Source of the DNA: an uncultured beta proteobacterium
GTDB lineage: Bacteria > Pseudomonadota > Gammaproteobacteria > Burkholderiales > Burkholderiaceae_C
Assembly: GCA_903924955.1 (NCBI GenBank)
Contig: CAIYDK010000509.1
Coordinates: 1-37,867 of the forward strand
Reading direction: 5' to 3'
Length of the DNA stretch: 37,867 nucleotides
Made by a program: the position numbers and the translations under genes. The notes beneath the pieces are model-generated. The model worked only from the letters and a program-made list of their open reading frames with translations, ran no database searches and was not told the DNA's origin. Below are positions 25,148-36,506 of this stretch, piece by piece (position 1 is the stretch's first letter; the number at the start of each line of letters is the position of its first letter).

Positions 25148-26254
25148 ATGCTGGTTTTGGGGATTGAGTCGTCCTGTGACGAAACGGGTGTGGCCCTGGT
25201 GCAGTGGGAGGGGCAGGCCGTCCCGACGTTGCTGGCCCATGCGCTGTACAGCCAGATTGAAATGCACCAGGCGTTTGGCGGTGTTGTGCCCGAGCTCGCC
25301 AGTCGTGATCACATTCGCCGCGTGTTGCCGCTCACCCGAGAAGTTTTGGCGAACGCACATCGGTCACTGGCGCAGGTGGATGTGGTGGCTTACACGCGTG
25401 GCCCCGGTTTGGCCGGTGCCTTGCTGGTGGGTGCCGGCGTGGCATGTGCAATGGGGGCAGCATTGGATAAGCCGGTTCTCGGTGTGCACCATCTGGAGGG
25501 GCATTTGTTGTCACCCTTCTTGAGTGCTGATCCCCCGCAGTTTCCGTTTGTAGCCCTGCTGGTGTCGGGTGGACACACGCAACTGATGCAGGTGAAAGGG
25601 GTGGGGCGCTACGCGCTGCTGGGGGAAAGTATCGATGATGCTGCGGGGGAGGCATTTGACAAGTCTGCCAAGCTCATGGGGTTGGGGTATCCGGGTGGAC
25701 CTGCACTGGCGAAAATGGCGGAGGATGGAGACCCCAACGCTTACGCGTTGCCTCGTCCCTTGCTCAAGAGCGGTAGTCTGGATTTCTCGTTTGCCGGTCT
25801 CAAGACGGCGGTGCTGGTGCAAGCACAGCGCATGGTGGCAGCGGACTTGGCCCTGTCGCTGGGACAACGGCCTGCGCAAACCCAACCCACAGGCAGTAGT
25901 ACTGCGGGATTTGATGCCCTGCCTCGCTCACAACAGTGCGACCTTGCGGCGTCTACGCAAGCGGCCATTGTGGAGGTGCTGGTGAAGAAATCCATGCTGG
26001 CGCTCAAACAAACGGGTCTGCAGCGGCTGGTGGTTGCCGGTGGTGTGGGCGCCAATCGCGCGTTGCGCGAGCAACTTAACGCCGCGTGTGCAAAGCGCGG
26101 CGTGCGGGTGCATTACCCGGAACTGCATCTGTGTACTGACAACGGCGCCATGATCGCCATGGCCGCTGCGATGCGGTTGCAAAGCGGCTTACAAGAGGCT
26201 GTCAAGGCCTACGCGTTTGATGTCAAGCCGCGTTGGCCACTGGACAGCCTTTGA
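25148..26254 (+). CDS. tsaD: tRNA N6-adenosine threonylcarbamoyltransferase
   Basis: [49 protein letters not shown]. Confidence 0.97.
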   Translation: MLVLGIESSCDETGVALVQWEGQAVPTLLAHALYSQIEMHQAFGGVVPELASRDHIRRVLPLTREVLANAHRSLAQVDVVAYTRGPGLAGALLVGAGVACAMGAALDKPVLGVHHLEGHLLSPFLSADPPQFPFVALLVSGGHTQLMQVKGVGRYALLGESIDDAAGEAFDKSAKLMGLGYPGGPALAKMAEDGDPNAYALPRPLLKSGSLDFSFAGLKTAVLVQAQRMVAADLALSLGQRPAQTQPTGSSTAGFDALPRSQQCDLAASTQAAIVEVLVKKSMLALKQTGLQRLVVAGGVGANRALREQLNAACAKRGVRVHYPELHLCTDNGAMIAMAAAMRLQSGLQEAVKAYAFDVKPRWPLDSL

Positions 26255-26635
26255 TCAATGCACGATCAACTCGGTGGCGCTGCTGACGGGCAGCTTCTTG
26301 ACCAGCTTGAGCGTTAAAACCCCGTTTTCCAGTTTGGCGTCGCTCAAGGCCGTGTCGATGTCCTGCGGCAGTTCGTAAGCCACGTTGTAGCGGCGTGCAG
26401 CGCCTTCCTTGCTGGCAATGCGAACCACGGCACCTTCGATGGTGATGGACAACTGATCCTTGGCTATACCGGGCATATCCAGACTGAGTGTGTGCGACGT
26501 CTCGTCCTGGGTGGTTGTGCCGGGCTTGCTGGCGGTGGAGCGCAGCGCATCGTCCATGAAGCGCTCCAATGTGCGACTTGCGTTGACATAGGCATGGCGA
26601 CGCAGTTGGGGCTGGGCGGTAGTGGCAAAAAACAT
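26255..26635 (-). CDS. Hsp20 family small heat-shock protein
   Basis: SHTLSLDMPGIAKDQLSITIEGAVVRIASKE...YELPQDIDTALSDAKLENGVLTLKLVKK: alpha-crystallin domain. Likely start MFFATTAQ at 26635. Confidence 0.88.
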   Translation of the reverse strand: MFFATTAQPQLRRHAYVNASRTLERFMDDALRSTASKPGTTTQDETSHTLSLDMPGIAKDQLSITIEGAVVRIASKEGAARRYNVAYELPQDIDTALSDAKLENGVLTLKLVKKLPVSSATELIVH

Positions 26636-26728
26636 GGCGAGTCTCCTAGTACACTGCGCGGCTCTCACAGTGATCGCCGCATGCATTCAAGCTGCGCCTC
26701 ATTGTGGAAATTTCAAGAAAAAAATCAT

Positions 26729-28015
26729 ATGTTTATTGTTTCTCGTTGGGCCTTGAAATTTTGCACCGCAGCACTATGCGCGCTGGCGTTGCCGTGTTCA
26801 TTCGTACTTGCGCAGACACCCGTTGCGCCCATCAAGCTGGCCATGATCGAGGGTCTGAGTGGGCCCAATGGCAATGCCGGTGAGGCGGTGTATCGCAACC
26901 TGATCTGGGCCGTTGAGCGGGTCAATGCGCGCGCGGGAGTGAAACTATTACTGGAACGGTACGACAGCAAAGGTCAAAACGAGGAGGCTTTGTCAGCCCT
27001 GCGCTCAGCGATTGACAACGGCGCGCGCATCATCCTGCAGGGCAATTCGTCCGCCAACGCAGCGGCTCTGATTGATGCCATTAACAAGCACAACTCGCGT
27101 GAACCTGACAAGCGGGTGCTGTTTCTAAACTACTCCGCAGTCGATCCCTCGCTCACCAATGAAAAGTGCAGTTTCTGGCATTTCCGTTTCGACGCCCACG
27201 CTGATATGCGCATGGCGGCGCTGATGGATGTCATCAAGGACGACAAGGCGCTCAAGGGCGCTTATTTGATTGGGCAGGACTACAGTTTTGGTCAGGCTGT
27301 ATTGCGGGAGGCGCGCCGCCAGTTGGGCGCACTGCGTCCGGATGTGCACATCGTGGGGGAGGAATTGCACCCCATGGCGCGGGTGAAGGACTTTTTACCC
27401 TATGCCACCAAGATCAAGGCCAGCGGTGCGCAGGCCGTGATCACCGGAAATTGGGGCAATGATCTGACCCTGTTGATCAAGGCGGCCAAGGAGGTGGGTT
27501 TTGAAGGAAAGTTTTACACCTTTTACGGCAATGCGCTGGGCGCGCCTGCTGCCATTGGCGAGGCAGGCATTGGCAGAGTGGTCGCTGTGGCGGAGTGGTT
27601 GCCCAATGTGCAGACCGCCGGTAGCGACGCCTTTTACCGGTCCTTCCGGGTTCGCTATCCGCAGGCCGCTGACGACTATGTGCACATGCGTATGCAATTG
27701 TTGATCGAAGCGCTGGTGCAGGCCATTGACTCTGCCAGCAAGGCGAACGCCGTCGGCTCGCACATTGCGCCGGATATTGCATTGGTTGCTGCGCATATGG
27801 AGCGCGTCAGCGTCACCCTAGGTGGACAGTCTGGCACCATGCGTGCGCAAGATCACCAGTTCCAGCAACCCCTGGTGGTAGGTGTCATGGACCGACAAGG
27901 TACTTCGGGTGTCAAATACGATGTTGAAGGATCGGGCTACGGTTTTCGCGTCGTAAAAACAGTCACGGCGGAATCTGCCGAGTTGCCCAGTAGCTGCAAG
28001 ATGCTGCGCCCCTGA
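26729..28015 (+). CDS. branched-chain amino acid-type ABC transporter substrate-binding protein
   Basis: Signal peptide MFIVSRWALKFCTAALCALALPCSFVLAQ; IKLAMIEGLSGPNGNAGEAVYRNLIWAVERVN; GAYLIGQDYSFGQAVLREARRQ. Confidence 0.88.
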   Translation: MFIVSRWALKFCTAALCALALPCSFVLAQTPVAPIKLAMIEGLSGPNGNAGEAVYRNLIWAVERVNARAGVKLLLERYDSKGQNEEALSALRSAIDNGARIILQGNSSANAAALIDAINKHNSREPDKRVLFLNYSAVDPSLTNEKCSFWHFRFDAHADMRMAALMDVIKDDKALKGAYLIGQDYSFGQAVLREARRQLGALRPDVHIVGEELHPMARVKDFLPYATKIKASGAQAVITGNWGNDLTLLIKAAKEVGFEGKFYTFYGNALGAPAAIGEAGIGRVVAVAEWLPNVQTAGSDAFYRSFRVRYPQAADDYVHMRMQLLIEALVQAIDSASKANAVGSHIAPDIALVAAHMERVSVTLGGQSGTMRAQDHQFQQPLVVGVMDRQGTSGVKYDVEGSGYGFRVVKTVTAESAELPSSCKMLRP

Positions 28016-28190
28016 TTTCACCCGTCGCCAGGCTGTTTTGCTTGAAACCCGGATTCTGGCGCGTGACAGGCTATAATTGAGCGGCTTTGCATACGGCAGA
28101 GCGCACGCCAGGAGCAGTTCCAGCACCCGGCGCAAGTTTAAAAACCAGGGGCGCACCCAGTGTCTAGCCCCGAAAATACAGGAAATCGAA

Positions 28191-28457
28191 ATGATTGCAT
28201 CCAGCATCAAAGCCGCTGTTGTCAAAGACAACGCGCGCAGCCCATCTGATACCGGTAGCCCTGAAGTGCAAGTTGCGCTGTTGACCGCCCGTATCAACGA
28301 ACTCATGCCCCACTTCAAGACCCACGCCAAAGACCACCACGGTCGTCGCGGTCTGGTGCGCATGGTTAACACACGCAAAAGCCTGCTGGCTTACCTGAAT
28401 CGCGTGGACCACGATCGCTACGTTGCGTTGATCGCCAAGCTGGGTCTGCGTAAGTAA
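28191..28457 (+). CDS. rpsO: 30S ribosomal protein S15
   Basis: [69 protein letters not shown]. Confidence 0.98.
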   Translation: MIASSIKAAVVKDNARSPSDTGSPEVQVALLTARINELMPHFKTHAKDHHGRRGLVRMVNTRKSLLAYLNRVDHDRYVALIAKLGLRK

Positions 28458-28476
28458 TCGTTGCACCAAATGACAG

Positions 28477-28512
28477 ACGCCTGAGTTAGTTCACTAGCTC
28501 AGGCGTTTTTTA
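28477..28512 (+). terminator. Rho-independent terminator after rpsO
   Basis: CGCCTGAGTTAGTTCACTAGCTCAGGCG followed by TTTTTT. Confidence 0.9.
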
Positions 28513-28546
28513 CTTCGGAGACGGCAAAAACAGAGCGAAGCTGTGT

Positions 28547-28600
28547 CATTCCAAGGAAATTGGCGGTTTTTTGAACCGGAATTTGAGTTTCTCTGGAATG
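28547..28600 (+). promoter_or_regulatory. long interrupted hairpin in the pnp 5' leader
   Basis: CATTCCA...AAATT-GG-CGGTT-TTTTG-AACCG-G-AATTT...TGGAATG; a second hairpin GGCAGGT...ACCTGCC lies at 28633-28653. Confidence 0.6.
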
Positions 28601-28685
28601 GCATCGTGTTCTGCGTTGTTGCCTCCGGGCTTGGCAGGTGGCCTTTACCTGCCAGCGGGTTCCCGCACTATCAGGAGATAAAACA

Positions 28686-30803
28686 ATGAGCATTTTCAAT
28701 AAAGTTAGCAAGACCTTCCAATGGGGTCAGCACACGGTCACCATGGAAACGGGTGAGATCGCACGCCAGTCCACTGGCGCAGTGCTGCTGGATATGGATG
28801 GAACCGTCGTTCTGGCTACTGTGGTTGCCAAGACTGAAGGTAAAGCCGGGCAAGACTTTTTCCCCTTAACCGTTGATTACCTTGAAAAAGCTTATGCCGC
28901 TGGCAAGATTCCCGGCAGTTTCTTCAAGCGTGAAGGACGCCCCAGCGAGTTCGAGACGCTGACCAGTCGCCTGATCGACCGTCCTATTCGTCCGTTGTTT
29001 CCCGAAGGCTTCTTTAACGAAGTGCACGTTGTCGTGCATACCGTGTCTTTGAATCCTGAAGTGGATGCAGATATCGCTGCCTTGATTGCAGTCAGCGCAG
29101 CCTTGTCCATCAGCGGCGTGCCGTTTAACGGTCCTATCGGCGCAGCCCGCGTGGGTTATGTCAACGGCGAATATGTGTTGAATCCCGGCCAGACCCAGCG
29201 CAAGGACTCGATTCTTGACCTGGTGGTTGCAGGTACCGAAGCCGCCGTTCTGATGGTGGAGTCAGAAGCCCAGCAGCTGTCTGAAGAAATCATGCTTGGC
29301 GCCGTGGTCTATGGCCATACCCAAGGAAACATTGCGATCAATGCCATCCACGAGCTCGTGCGTGACGCTGGCAAGCCCGTGTGGAACTGGAAAGCGCCCG
29401 CTAAAGACGAAGTACTGATCGCGAAGATCGACGGCTTGGCCAAAGATAAACTGGTTGCCGCGTACCAAATCCGCAATAAGCAAGCCCGCACACAGGCTTG
29501 CCGTACTGCTTATTCTGAAGTCATGGCGGCGCTCAAAGCCGAAGGCGCTGCATTTGACAGCGTAGCCATCGAAGGCCTGTTGTTTGAAATCGAAGCCAAG
29601 ATCGTTCGCGGCCAGATTTTGGCAGGTGAGCCCCGTATTGACGGCCGCGACACGCGTACGGTGCGTGCCATTGAAATTCGCAATGGCGTGTTGCCCCGCA
29701 CGCACGGATCTGCATTGTTCACCCGTGGTGAAACACAGGCCCTGGTGGTTACCACGTTGGGTACCGAGCGCGACGCACAACGTATCGACGCATTGAGCGG
29801 CGACTATGAAGATCGCTTCATGTTGCACTACAACATGCCTCCGTTTGCTACCGGCGAAACCGGTCGCGTTGGCACACCCAAGCGCCGGGAAATCGGTCAT
29901 GGCCGTTTGGCCAAGCGCGCCTTGGTGGCGTGCTTGCCTTCGAAAGAAGACTTCCCTTACACCATGCGTGTGGTGTCGGAAATCACCGAGTCCAATGGAT
30001 CATCTTCCATGGCTTCGGTCTGCGGTGGCTGCCTGTCCCTGATGGATGCCGGCGTTCCCATGAAGGCACACGTGGCGGGTATTGCCATGGGCTTGATCAA
30101 GGAAGACAACCGCTTTGCCGTTTTGACCGACATCCTGGGTGATGAAGATCACTTGGGCGATATGGACTTCAAAGTGGCTGGTACTACGAACGGCATTACT
30201 GCACTGCAGATGGACATCAAAATCCAGGGCATCACCAAGGAAATCATGCAAGTCGCTTTGGCACAGGCTAAGGAAGCGCGCATGCACATTCTGGGCAAGA
30301 TGCAAGAAGCGATGGCCGAAGCCAAGACCGAAGTGTCCAACTTCGCGCCCCGCCTGTTCACCATGAAGATCAACCCCGAGAAAATCCGTGACGTGATCGG
30401 CAAGGGTGGTTCGGTGATTCGTGCCCTGACCGAAGAGACCGGTACCCAGATCAACATTGACGAAGACGGCACTATCACCATCGCGTCTGCTGACCCTGAA
30501 AAAGCTGAAATGGCCAAGCGCCGCATCGAGCAAATTACAGCTGAAGTGGAAATTGGCAAGGTCTACGAAGGCCCGATCACCAAGATTCTCGACTTTGGTG
30601 CTTTGGTCAATTTGCTGCCTGGTAAAGACGGCCTGCTGCACATCAGCCAGATCGCCCATGAGCGCGTCGAGAAGGTGTCTGATTACCTGACTGAAGGCCA
30701 GGTCATCAAGGTCAAGGTCATGGAGACTGATGAAAAAGGCCGCATCAAGCTGTCCATGAAGGCTTTGTTGGACCGTCCATCACAGTCGTCGGATCAGGGG
30801 TGA
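28686..30803 (+). CDS. pnp: polyribonucleotide nucleotidyltransferase
   Basis: [44 protein letters not shown]-terminal KH ([29 protein letters not shown]) and S1 domains. Confidence 0.98.
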   Translation: MSIFNKVSKTFQWGQHTVTMETGEIARQSTGAVLLDMDGTVVLATVVAKTEGKAGQDFFPLTVDYLEKAYAAGKIPGSFFKREGRPSEFETLTSRLIDRPIRPLFPEGFFNEVHVVVHTVSLNPEVDADIAALIAVSAALSISGVPFNGPIGAARVGYVNGEYVLNPGQTQRKDSILDLVVAGTEAAVLMVESEAQQLSEEIMLGAVVYGHTQGNIAINAIHELVRDAGKPVWNWKAPAKDEVLIAKIDGLAKDKLVAAYQIRNKQARTQACRTAYSEVMAALKAEGAAFDSVAIEGLLFEIEAKIVRGQILAGEPRIDGRDTRTVRAIEIRNGVLPRTHGSALFTRGETQALVVTTLGTERDAQRIDALSGDYEDRFMLHYNMPPFATGETGRVGTPKRREIGHGRLAKRALVACLPSKEDFPYTMRVVSEITESNGSSSMASVCGGCLSLMDAGVPMKAHVAGIAMGLIKEDNRFAVLTDILGDEDHLGDMDFKVAGTTNGITALQMDIKIQGITKEIMQVALAQAKEARMHILGKMQEAMAEAKTEVSNFAPRLFTMKINPEKIRDVIGKGGSVIRALTEETGTQINIDEDGTITIASADPEKAEMAKRRIEQITAEVEIGKVYEGPITKILDFGALVNLLPGKDGLLHISQIAHERVEKVSDYLTEGQVIKVKVMETDEKGRIKLSMKALLDRPSQSSDQG

Positions 30804-30812
30804 TCGTCAACT

Positions 30813-30861
30813 GCTAGCAATTTGGTAGCATCTTGCGCAATATTGGCGGGGGCTACCGGTT
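30813..30861 (+). repeat. copy F of the 49-bp dispersed repeat
   Basis: GCTAGCAATTTGGTAGCATCTTGCGCAATATTGGCGGGGGCTACCGGTT, between pnp and the quinone oxidoreductase gene. Confidence 0.65.
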
Positions 30862-30870
30862 GGAAATGCT

Positions 30871-31890
30871 ATGAACGTTATTGAAATTGCATCCTTTGGC
30901 GGGCCAGATGTTTTGCGTATGGCAACTCGACCCTTGCCTGTTGCGGGCGATGGTGAGGTGCTGATTCGCGTTGGTGCGAGCGGCATCAATCGCCCCGACG
31001 TGCTGCAACGGGCCGGCATGTATCCGGCACCTGCAGGTGCGTCCGACATTCCGGGGCTGGAGATCGCTGGCACCATTGTGAGTGGCGATGAGCAGGCCCT
31101 GAACAAAGTCGGTCTTCAAGTGGGTGACCGCGTTTGCGCGTTGGTCGCTGGCGGAGGATACGCCGAGTATTGCGTTGCGCCCGTGGGCCAATGCCTGCCA
31201 GTGCCACGAGGTTTGAGCGACGTGGAGGCGGCATCCCTGCCCGAGACGTTCTTTACCGTCTGGAGTAATGTTTTTGACCGCGGTGGCTTGAAGGCGGGTG
31301 AGACCCTGCTTGTGCAAGGCGGATCCAGTGGAATCGGGGTCACGGCTATTCAAATGGCCAAAGCCTTGGGTGCGCACGTGATTGCCACGGCTGGTAGCGA
31401 TGCAAAGTGCGAGGCGTGCTTGGCGTTAGGTGCAGACCATGCCATCAATTACAAGACGCAGGACTTTCAAGTGGAGGCTTTGCGCCTGACCGATGGGCGT
31501 GGCGTGGACCTGGTGCTGGATATGGTTGCCGGAAGCTATGTGGCCAAGGAATTGCAATGCTTGGCCGAAGACGGGCGACTGGTGATCATTGCGGTGCAGG
31601 GCGGATTGCAGGCTGAAATCAATGCGGGACTGGTGATGCGCAAGCGCTTAACCATTACCGGTTCCACGTTGCGTGCGCGCCCAGTTGCGTTTAAGGAAAG
31701 TATCGCTAGAGCCTGTTTACAGCATGTCTGGCCATTGCTGGAGGCTGGACGCATTAAGCCGGTCGTACACAGTATTTTTCCGGCCATCGACGCGGCCCAC
31801 ACCAGCGGCAGCGGTGCATCGCAGGCTCATACGCTGATGGAGTCTAACCAGCATGTTGGCAAGATTGTTTTGACTTGGAGTGCAGCATGA
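30871..31890 (+). CDS. NAD(P)H-quinone oxidoreductase, PIG3/zinc-independent MDR family
   Basis: [74 protein letters not shown]. Confidence 0.93.
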   Translation: MNVIEIASFGGPDVLRMATRPLPVAGDGEVLIRVGASGINRPDVLQRAGMYPAPAGASDIPGLEIAGTIVSGDEQALNKVGLQVGDRVCALVAGGGYAEYCVAPVGQCLPVPRGLSDVEAASLPETFFTVWSNVFDRGGLKAGETLLVQGGSSGIGVTAIQMAKALGAHVIATAGSDAKCEACLALGADHAINYKTQDFQVEALRLTDGRGVDLVLDMVAGSYVAKELQCLAEDGRLVIIAVQGGLQAEINAGLVMRKRLTITGSTLRARPVAFKESIARACLQHVWPLLEAGRIKPVVHSIFPAIDAAHTSGSGASQAHTLMESNQHVGKIVLTWSAA

Positions 31891-32630
31891 AAAAGCAGCT
31901 GATTGCAGGTAATTGGAAGATGAATGGCTCGTCCGTAACCAACGAAGCGCTGTTGAGTGCGTTGGTGGCGGGAATGGGGAGCGCGACGTGTCAGGTGGCC
32001 GTTTGTGTACCGGCGCCGTACCTGGCGCAAGTGCATGGTCTGGTGGCGGGAACTGCCATTGATTTGGGTGCACAGGATGTATCCCAGCATGAGTCTGGTG
32101 CATTTACCGGCGAAGTTTCAGCCAGTATGTTGCGCGACTTTGGCACACGTTATTGTTTGGTTGGTCATTCGGAGCGACGCCAATACCATGGTGAAACCGA
32201 TGCCATGGTGGCCATAAAGGCTCAACGTGCTCTGGCGACTGGCATCACGCCCATTGTGTGTGTTGGTGAAACCTTGGCTGAGCGTGAGGCAGGTCGAACG
32301 GAAGAAGTTGTAAAACGCCAGTTGGCTGCCGTGATTCATACCAATGGGCACTGCATCAGCGAGATCGTGGTGGCTTATGAACCCGTCTGGGCTATTGGAA
32401 CGGGCAAAACTGCCAGTCCGCAAGAGGCACAGCATGTCCATTCCGTATTGCGTGGGCAACTACGTGCAGCCACTGAACAGGCTGACCGAATGCTGATTTT
32501 GTACGGCGGCAGCATGAATGCTGCGAACGCGGCACAACTGCTTTCGCAGGACGATATTGACGGTGGTCTCGTCGGCGGTGCCTCACTCAAAGCAGTCGAT
32601 TTTCTATCCATCGTTGCGGCAGCCCACTGA
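31887..32630 (+). CDS. tpiA: triosephosphate isomerase
   Basis: [55 protein letters not shown]. Confidence 0.98.
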   Translation: MKKQLIAGNWKMNGSSVTNEALLSALVAGMGSATCQVAVCVPAPYLAQVHGLVAGTAIDLGAQDVSQHESGAFTGEVSASMLRDFGTRYCLVGHSERRQYHGETDAMVAIKAQRALATGITPIVCVGETLAEREAGRTEEVVKRQLAAVIHTNGHCISEIVVAYEPVWAIGTGKTASPQEAQHVHSVLRGQLRAATEQADRMLILYGGSMNAANAAQLLSQDDIDGGLVGGASLKAVDFLSIVAAAH

Positions 32631-32675
32631 TCTCAGGTTGTGCTTTTTGCACGTTTCCCTATTTAGGAGTTGAGT

Positions 32676-33032
32676 ATGAATGTTCTATTGACGATTATTT
32701 TGACGGTTCAAATGCTTTCCGCGTTGTCCATGATTGGCCTGATTTTGGTTCAACATGGCAAGGGTGCTGATATGGGTGCTGCGTTCGGTAGTGGGGGCTC
32801 AGGCAGTCTGTTTGGCGCAAGCGGAAGCGCGAACTTCCTGTCACGGACGACTGCAGTGCTTGCAACGGTGTTTTTCGTTTGTACTTTGGCTCTTGCTTAC
32901 TTTGGCAACTTGCGGCCAGCGACTTCCGGTAGCGTTTTAGAAGGCGCAGCAGTCATTGCTCCTGTGGTTGTCGAAGCGGCTTCTGCCCCGACCATCGCTG
33001 CATCGGGTGTTGGTCAGATTCCTGCCAAATAA
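32676..33032 (+). CDS. secG: preprotein translocase subunit SecG
   Basis: VLLTIILTVQMLSALSMIGLILVQHGKGADMGAAFGSGGSGSLFGASGSANFLSRTTAVLATVFF. Confidence 0.95.
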   Translation: MNVLLTIILTVQMLSALSMIGLILVQHGKGADMGAAFGSGGSGSLFGASGSANFLSRTTAVLATVFFVCTLALAYFGNLRPATSGSVLEGAAVIAPVVVEAASAPTIAASGVGQIPAK

Positions 33033-33148
33033 TTGCTACTTTAATTGCCTTGTCCCTTGGGGAGTAGGGGTAAATTCAGGGTAAACTCTAGGCTTGTCTT
33101 AAAAGCAAAACACCTTCGGGTTCCTCATGCAATAAAGACAAAAAAGCC

Positions 33149-33233
33149 GCCGTCGTGGTGAAATTGGTAGACACGCTATCTTGAGGGGGTAGTGGCGAGA
33201 GCTGTGCGAGTTCGAGTCTCGCCGACGGCACCA
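33149..33233 (+). tRNA. tRNA-Leu (anticodon GAG), CCA encoded
   Basis: Acceptor GCCGTCG/CGACGGC, anticodon stem CTATC/GGTAG with loop TTGAGGG, GTTCGAGTC T-loop, long variable arm, 3' CCA. Confidence 0.95.
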
Positions 33234-33292
33234 AATGGCATTCGGTTTGCTCATTTTTTGAGTGAGCCTTAAGTGGTGATAAGAAACGCAAG

Positions 33293-33652
33293 ATGAACCT
33301 CGATCAATATCTTCCCGTTCTCTTGTTTATGTTGATTGGACTGGTGACTGGGGTTGCGCCTCAGATCATTGGCTATGTGCTGGGACCTAATCGACCATAC
33401 CCGGCAAAAAACTCACCCTACGAATGCGGCTTTGAAGCATTTGGCGATGCCCGCATGAAATTCGATGTGCGGTACTACTTGGTCGCTATCCTCTTTATTT
33501 TATTTGACTTGGAAACCGCTCTGCTGTTTCCTTGGGCGGCATCGCTTAAAGAAATTGGTTTCGGTGGATTTTTGCTCGGCCTGGAGATCGTTCTTGTTCT
33601 CACTATCGGCTTTGTGTATATGTGGTTAAAAGGCGCCCTGGACTGGGAGTAA
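33293..33652 (+). CDS. nuoA: NADH-quinone oxidoreductase subunit A
   Basis: [35 protein letters not shown]. Confidence 0.97.
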   Translation: MNLDQYLPVLLFMLIGLVTGVAPQIIGYVLGPNRPYPAKNSPYECGFEAFGDARMKFDVRYYLVAILFILFDLETALLFPWAASLKEIGFGGFLLGLEIVLVLTIGFVYMWLKGALDWE

Positions 33653-33656
33653 AGCA

Positions 33657-34136
33657 ATGATTGAAGGTATTCTCAAAGAGGGCTTCATCACGACGAGTTA
33701 TGACTCGGTGGTGAATTGGGCCAAGACCGGATCCATGTGGCCTATGACCTTTGGCCTGGCTTGCTGCGCGGTCGAAATGATGCATGCGGCAGCGGCTCGG
33801 TACGATATCAGCCGGTTCGGTGCTGAAGTGTTTCGTCCAAGCCCTCGTCAATCGGATTTGATTATCGTGGCGGGAACCTTGACCAATAAAATGGCACCGG
33901 CTTTTCGTAAGGTTTACGATCAAATGGCTGAGCCGCGGTGGGTGTTAAGCATGGGTTCTTGTGCCAATGGCGGCGGCTATTACCACTATAGCTATTCGGT
34001 TGTTCGGGGATGTGATCGTATTGTTCCGGTTGATGTGTATGTCCCGGGTTGCCCCCCTACTGCTGAGGCTTTGATTTACGGGATTTTGCAGTTGCAGCAG
34101 AAAATCCGACGCACGCAAACGATTGCGCGGGTGTAA
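33657..34136 (+). CDS. nuoB: NADH-quinone oxidoreductase subunit B
   Basis: [37 protein letters not shown]. Confidence 0.97.
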   Translation: MIEGILKEGFITTSYDSVVNWAKTGSMWPMTFGLACCAVEMMHAAAARYDISRFGAEVFRPSPRQSDLIIVAGTLTNKMAPAFRKVYDQMAEPRWVLSMGSCANGGGYYHYSYSVVRGCDRIVPVDVYVPGCPPTAEALIYGILQLQQKIRRTQTIARV

Positions 34137-34146
34137 GGTACCAAGC

Positions 34147-34755
34147 ATGACAACATTTTCCGTATCGCCTGACGCTACCCTGCATGCCGTAAAGGTTGCA
34201 TTGGGAGAAAAAATAAAGAGTATTTCCGTTGCATTGGGTGAGGTGACGGTTCTGGTTTCTGCTGAAGACTATGTTGATTCAGCGAATGCGCTCAAAGATG
34301 ATCCGGCTTGCAAGTTTGAGCAGCTAATGGATTTGTGCGGGGTTGATTATTCGGAGTATCTGGATGGCAGCCCTGATGGTTTGCGCTTTTGCGTGGTTTG
34401 CCACTTATTGTCGGTAAGCCTTAATCAACGGGTCCGTTTGAAAGTTTTTGCGACTGACGATTTTGCACCAATGTTGCCGACTCTGATCGATGTGTGGAGT
34501 GCTGCCAATTGGTTTGAACGCGAGGCCTTTGATTTGTTTGGGATTGTTTTTGACGGGCACACTGATTTGCGTCGTATTCTTACTGATTACGGATTTGTCG
34601 GGCACCCGTTTCGTAAAGATTTTCCGCGTACGGGGCATGTCGAAATGCGTTTTGATGCTGAGCTTGGGCGTATTATTTATCAGCCGATAACGATCGAGGA
34701 TCGCGAAATTACGCCGCGCATCATTCGTGAAAGTAACTATGGAGGCCTGCAGTAA
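34147..34755 (+). CDS. nuoC: NADH-quinone oxidoreductase subunit C
   Basis: [41 protein letters not shown]. Confidence 0.96.
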   Translation: MTTFSVSPDATLHAVKVALGEKIKSISVALGEVTVLVSAEDYVDSANALKDDPACKFEQLMDLCGVDYSEYLDGSPDGLRFCVVCHLLSVSLNQRVRLKVFATDDFAPMLPTLIDVWSAANWFEREAFDLFGIVFDGHTDLRRILTDYGFVGHPFRKDFPRTGHVEMRFDAELGRIIYQPITIEDREITPRIIRESNYGGLQ

Positions 34756-34767
34756 GCAGTTGAATGC

Positions 34768-36021
34768 ATGGCTGAAATACACAACTACACACTTAACTTC
34801 GGGCCTCAGCATCCTGCTGCCCATGGCGTGTTGCGTCTGGTGCTTGAGTTGGATGGCGAGGTTATTCAACGGGCGGACCCGCATATTGGACTGTTGCACA
34901 GGGCTACCGAAAAGTTGGCGGAGAGTAAGACCTACATGCAGTCTTTGCCCTACATGGATCGTCTTGACTACATGTCGATGATGTGCAACGAGCACGCCTA
35001 CTGCCTGGCATTGGAGAAAATGCTGGGATTGGAGGTGCCGGAGCGTGCCCAATACATTCGCGTCATGTTCTCTGAGATCACACGGATGTTGAATCATTTG
35101 CTGTGGGTTGGTGCATCGGCAATTGACTGCGGTGCAATGACCGTCATGCTCTTTGCTTTCCGCGAGCGTGAAGATTTGATGGATATGTACGAGGCAGTTA
35201 GCGGAGCGCGTATGCATGCGGCTTACTTCCGCCCCGGTGGTGTATATCGGGACTTGCCAGACACGATGCCACGGCATGAGTCCAGTAAAGTGAGGTCCGC
35301 AAAGTCGACTGAAGCGCTCAATCGAAATCGCGGAGGAAGTCTGTTGGACTTTATCGATGATTTCACTCAGCGGTTCCCGACCTTTTTAGGTGAATACCAT
35401 ACCTTACTCACTGATAACCGCATTTGGAAGCAGCGAACAGTTGACATTGGCGTAGTCACTGCGGAGCGTGCGTTGAATTTGGGCTTCACTGGTCCAATGC
35501 TTAGGGGGTCTGGCGTCGCGTGGGATTTGCGTAAAAAGCAACCTTACGACGTTTATGACAAACTGGATTTTGATATTCCCGTAGGTGTTACCGGGGACAC
35601 CTATGATCGTTACCTCGTGCGCATGGAAGAGATGAAGCAATCCAATCGGATCATCAAACAGTGTGTGGATTGGTTGAAAGTTAATCCTGGCCCTGTGATT
35701 TCAGATAATCGGAAAGTCGCACCTCCTGATCGTGAGTCAATGAAATCAAAAATGGAGGATTTAATCCACCATTTCAAGTTGTTTTCCGAAGGCTTTTGCG
35801 TACCCAAGGGCGAGGCCTACGCGGCTATTGAGCATCCTAAAGGCGAATTTGGTATCTACTTCATTAGCGATGGCGCAAACAAGCCATACCGTTTGAAGAT
35901 TCGTCCGCCGGCATTTGTGCACTTGGCTGCGTTGGATGAAATGGGGAAGGGGCACATGATTGCGGATGCTGTGGCCATTATTGGGACTATGGATATTGTG
36001 TTTGGGGAAGTGGATCGATGA
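34768..36021 (+). CDS. nuoD: NADH-quinone oxidoreductase subunit D
   Basis: [44 protein letters not shown]. Confidence 0.98.
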   Translation: MAEIHNYTLNFGPQHPAAHGVLRLVLELDGEVIQRADPHIGLLHRATEKLAESKTYMQSLPYMDRLDYMSMMCNEHAYCLALEKMLGLEVPERAQYIRVMFSEITRMLNHLLWVGASAIDCGAMTVMLFAFREREDLMDMYEAVSGARMHAAYFRPGGVYRDLPDTMPRHESSKVRSAKSTEALNRNRGGSLLDFIDDFTQRFPTFLGEYHTLLTDNRIWKQRTVDIGVVTAERALNLGFTGPMLRGSGVAWDLRKKQPYDVYDKLDFDIPVGVTGDTYDRYLVRMEEMKQSNRIIKQCVDWLKVNPGPVISDNRKVAPPDRESMKSKMEDLIHHFKLFSEGFCVPKGEAYAAIEHPKGEFGIYFISDGANKPYRLKIRPPAFVHLAALDEMGKGHMIADAVAIIGTMDIVFGEVDR

Positions 36022-36506
36022 TTTCAGAAGAATCCCAATTGCGCTTCGCTCGCGAAGTTGCCAAATACCCGGCGGATCAAAAGCAGTCCGCAGTTATGGC
36101 ATGTTTAGCCATTGCACAACAAGAACTTGGTTATGTTAGCCAAGAGGCCGAGCGAGATATCGCAGCCTATCTTGGAATGGCGCCCATGGCTGTGCATGAG
36201 GTGACAACCTTTTACAACATGTACAACCAGCATCCAGTTGGGAAATACAAGCTCAATGTGTGCACTAATCTTCCGTGTCAGTTGCGAGACGGTGTTAGTA
36301 CGTTGAAGTATCTAGAGGCCAAGTTGGGAATCTCCATGGGAGAGACGACAGCCGATGGAATGTTTACTCTGCAGCAAAGCGAGTGCTTGGGTGCTTGTGC
36401 TGATTCGCCGGTCATGTTGGTAAATGATCGCTCGATGTGCAGTTTCATGACACCGGAGAAGTTGGACCAATTGGTAGATGGTTTGCGGGCGACGGGAGCA
36501 AAATGA
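36018..36506 (+). CDS. nuoE: NADH-quinone oxidoreductase subunit E
   Basis: [49 protein letters not shown]. Confidence 0.97.
   Translation: MISEESQLRFAREVAKYPADQKQSAVMACLAIAQQELGYVSQEAERDIAAYLGMAPMAVHEVTTFYNMYNQHPVGKYKLNVCTNLPCQLRDGVSTLKYLEAKLGISMGETTADGMFTLQQSECLGACADSPVMLVNDRSMCSFMTPEKLDQLVDGLRATGAK

Noticed and set aside
28040-28078. rpsO promoter with TATAAT at about 28070
   Set aside because: The -10 is good but no -35 with 16-18 bp spacing was convincing, so it was not listed as a feature.
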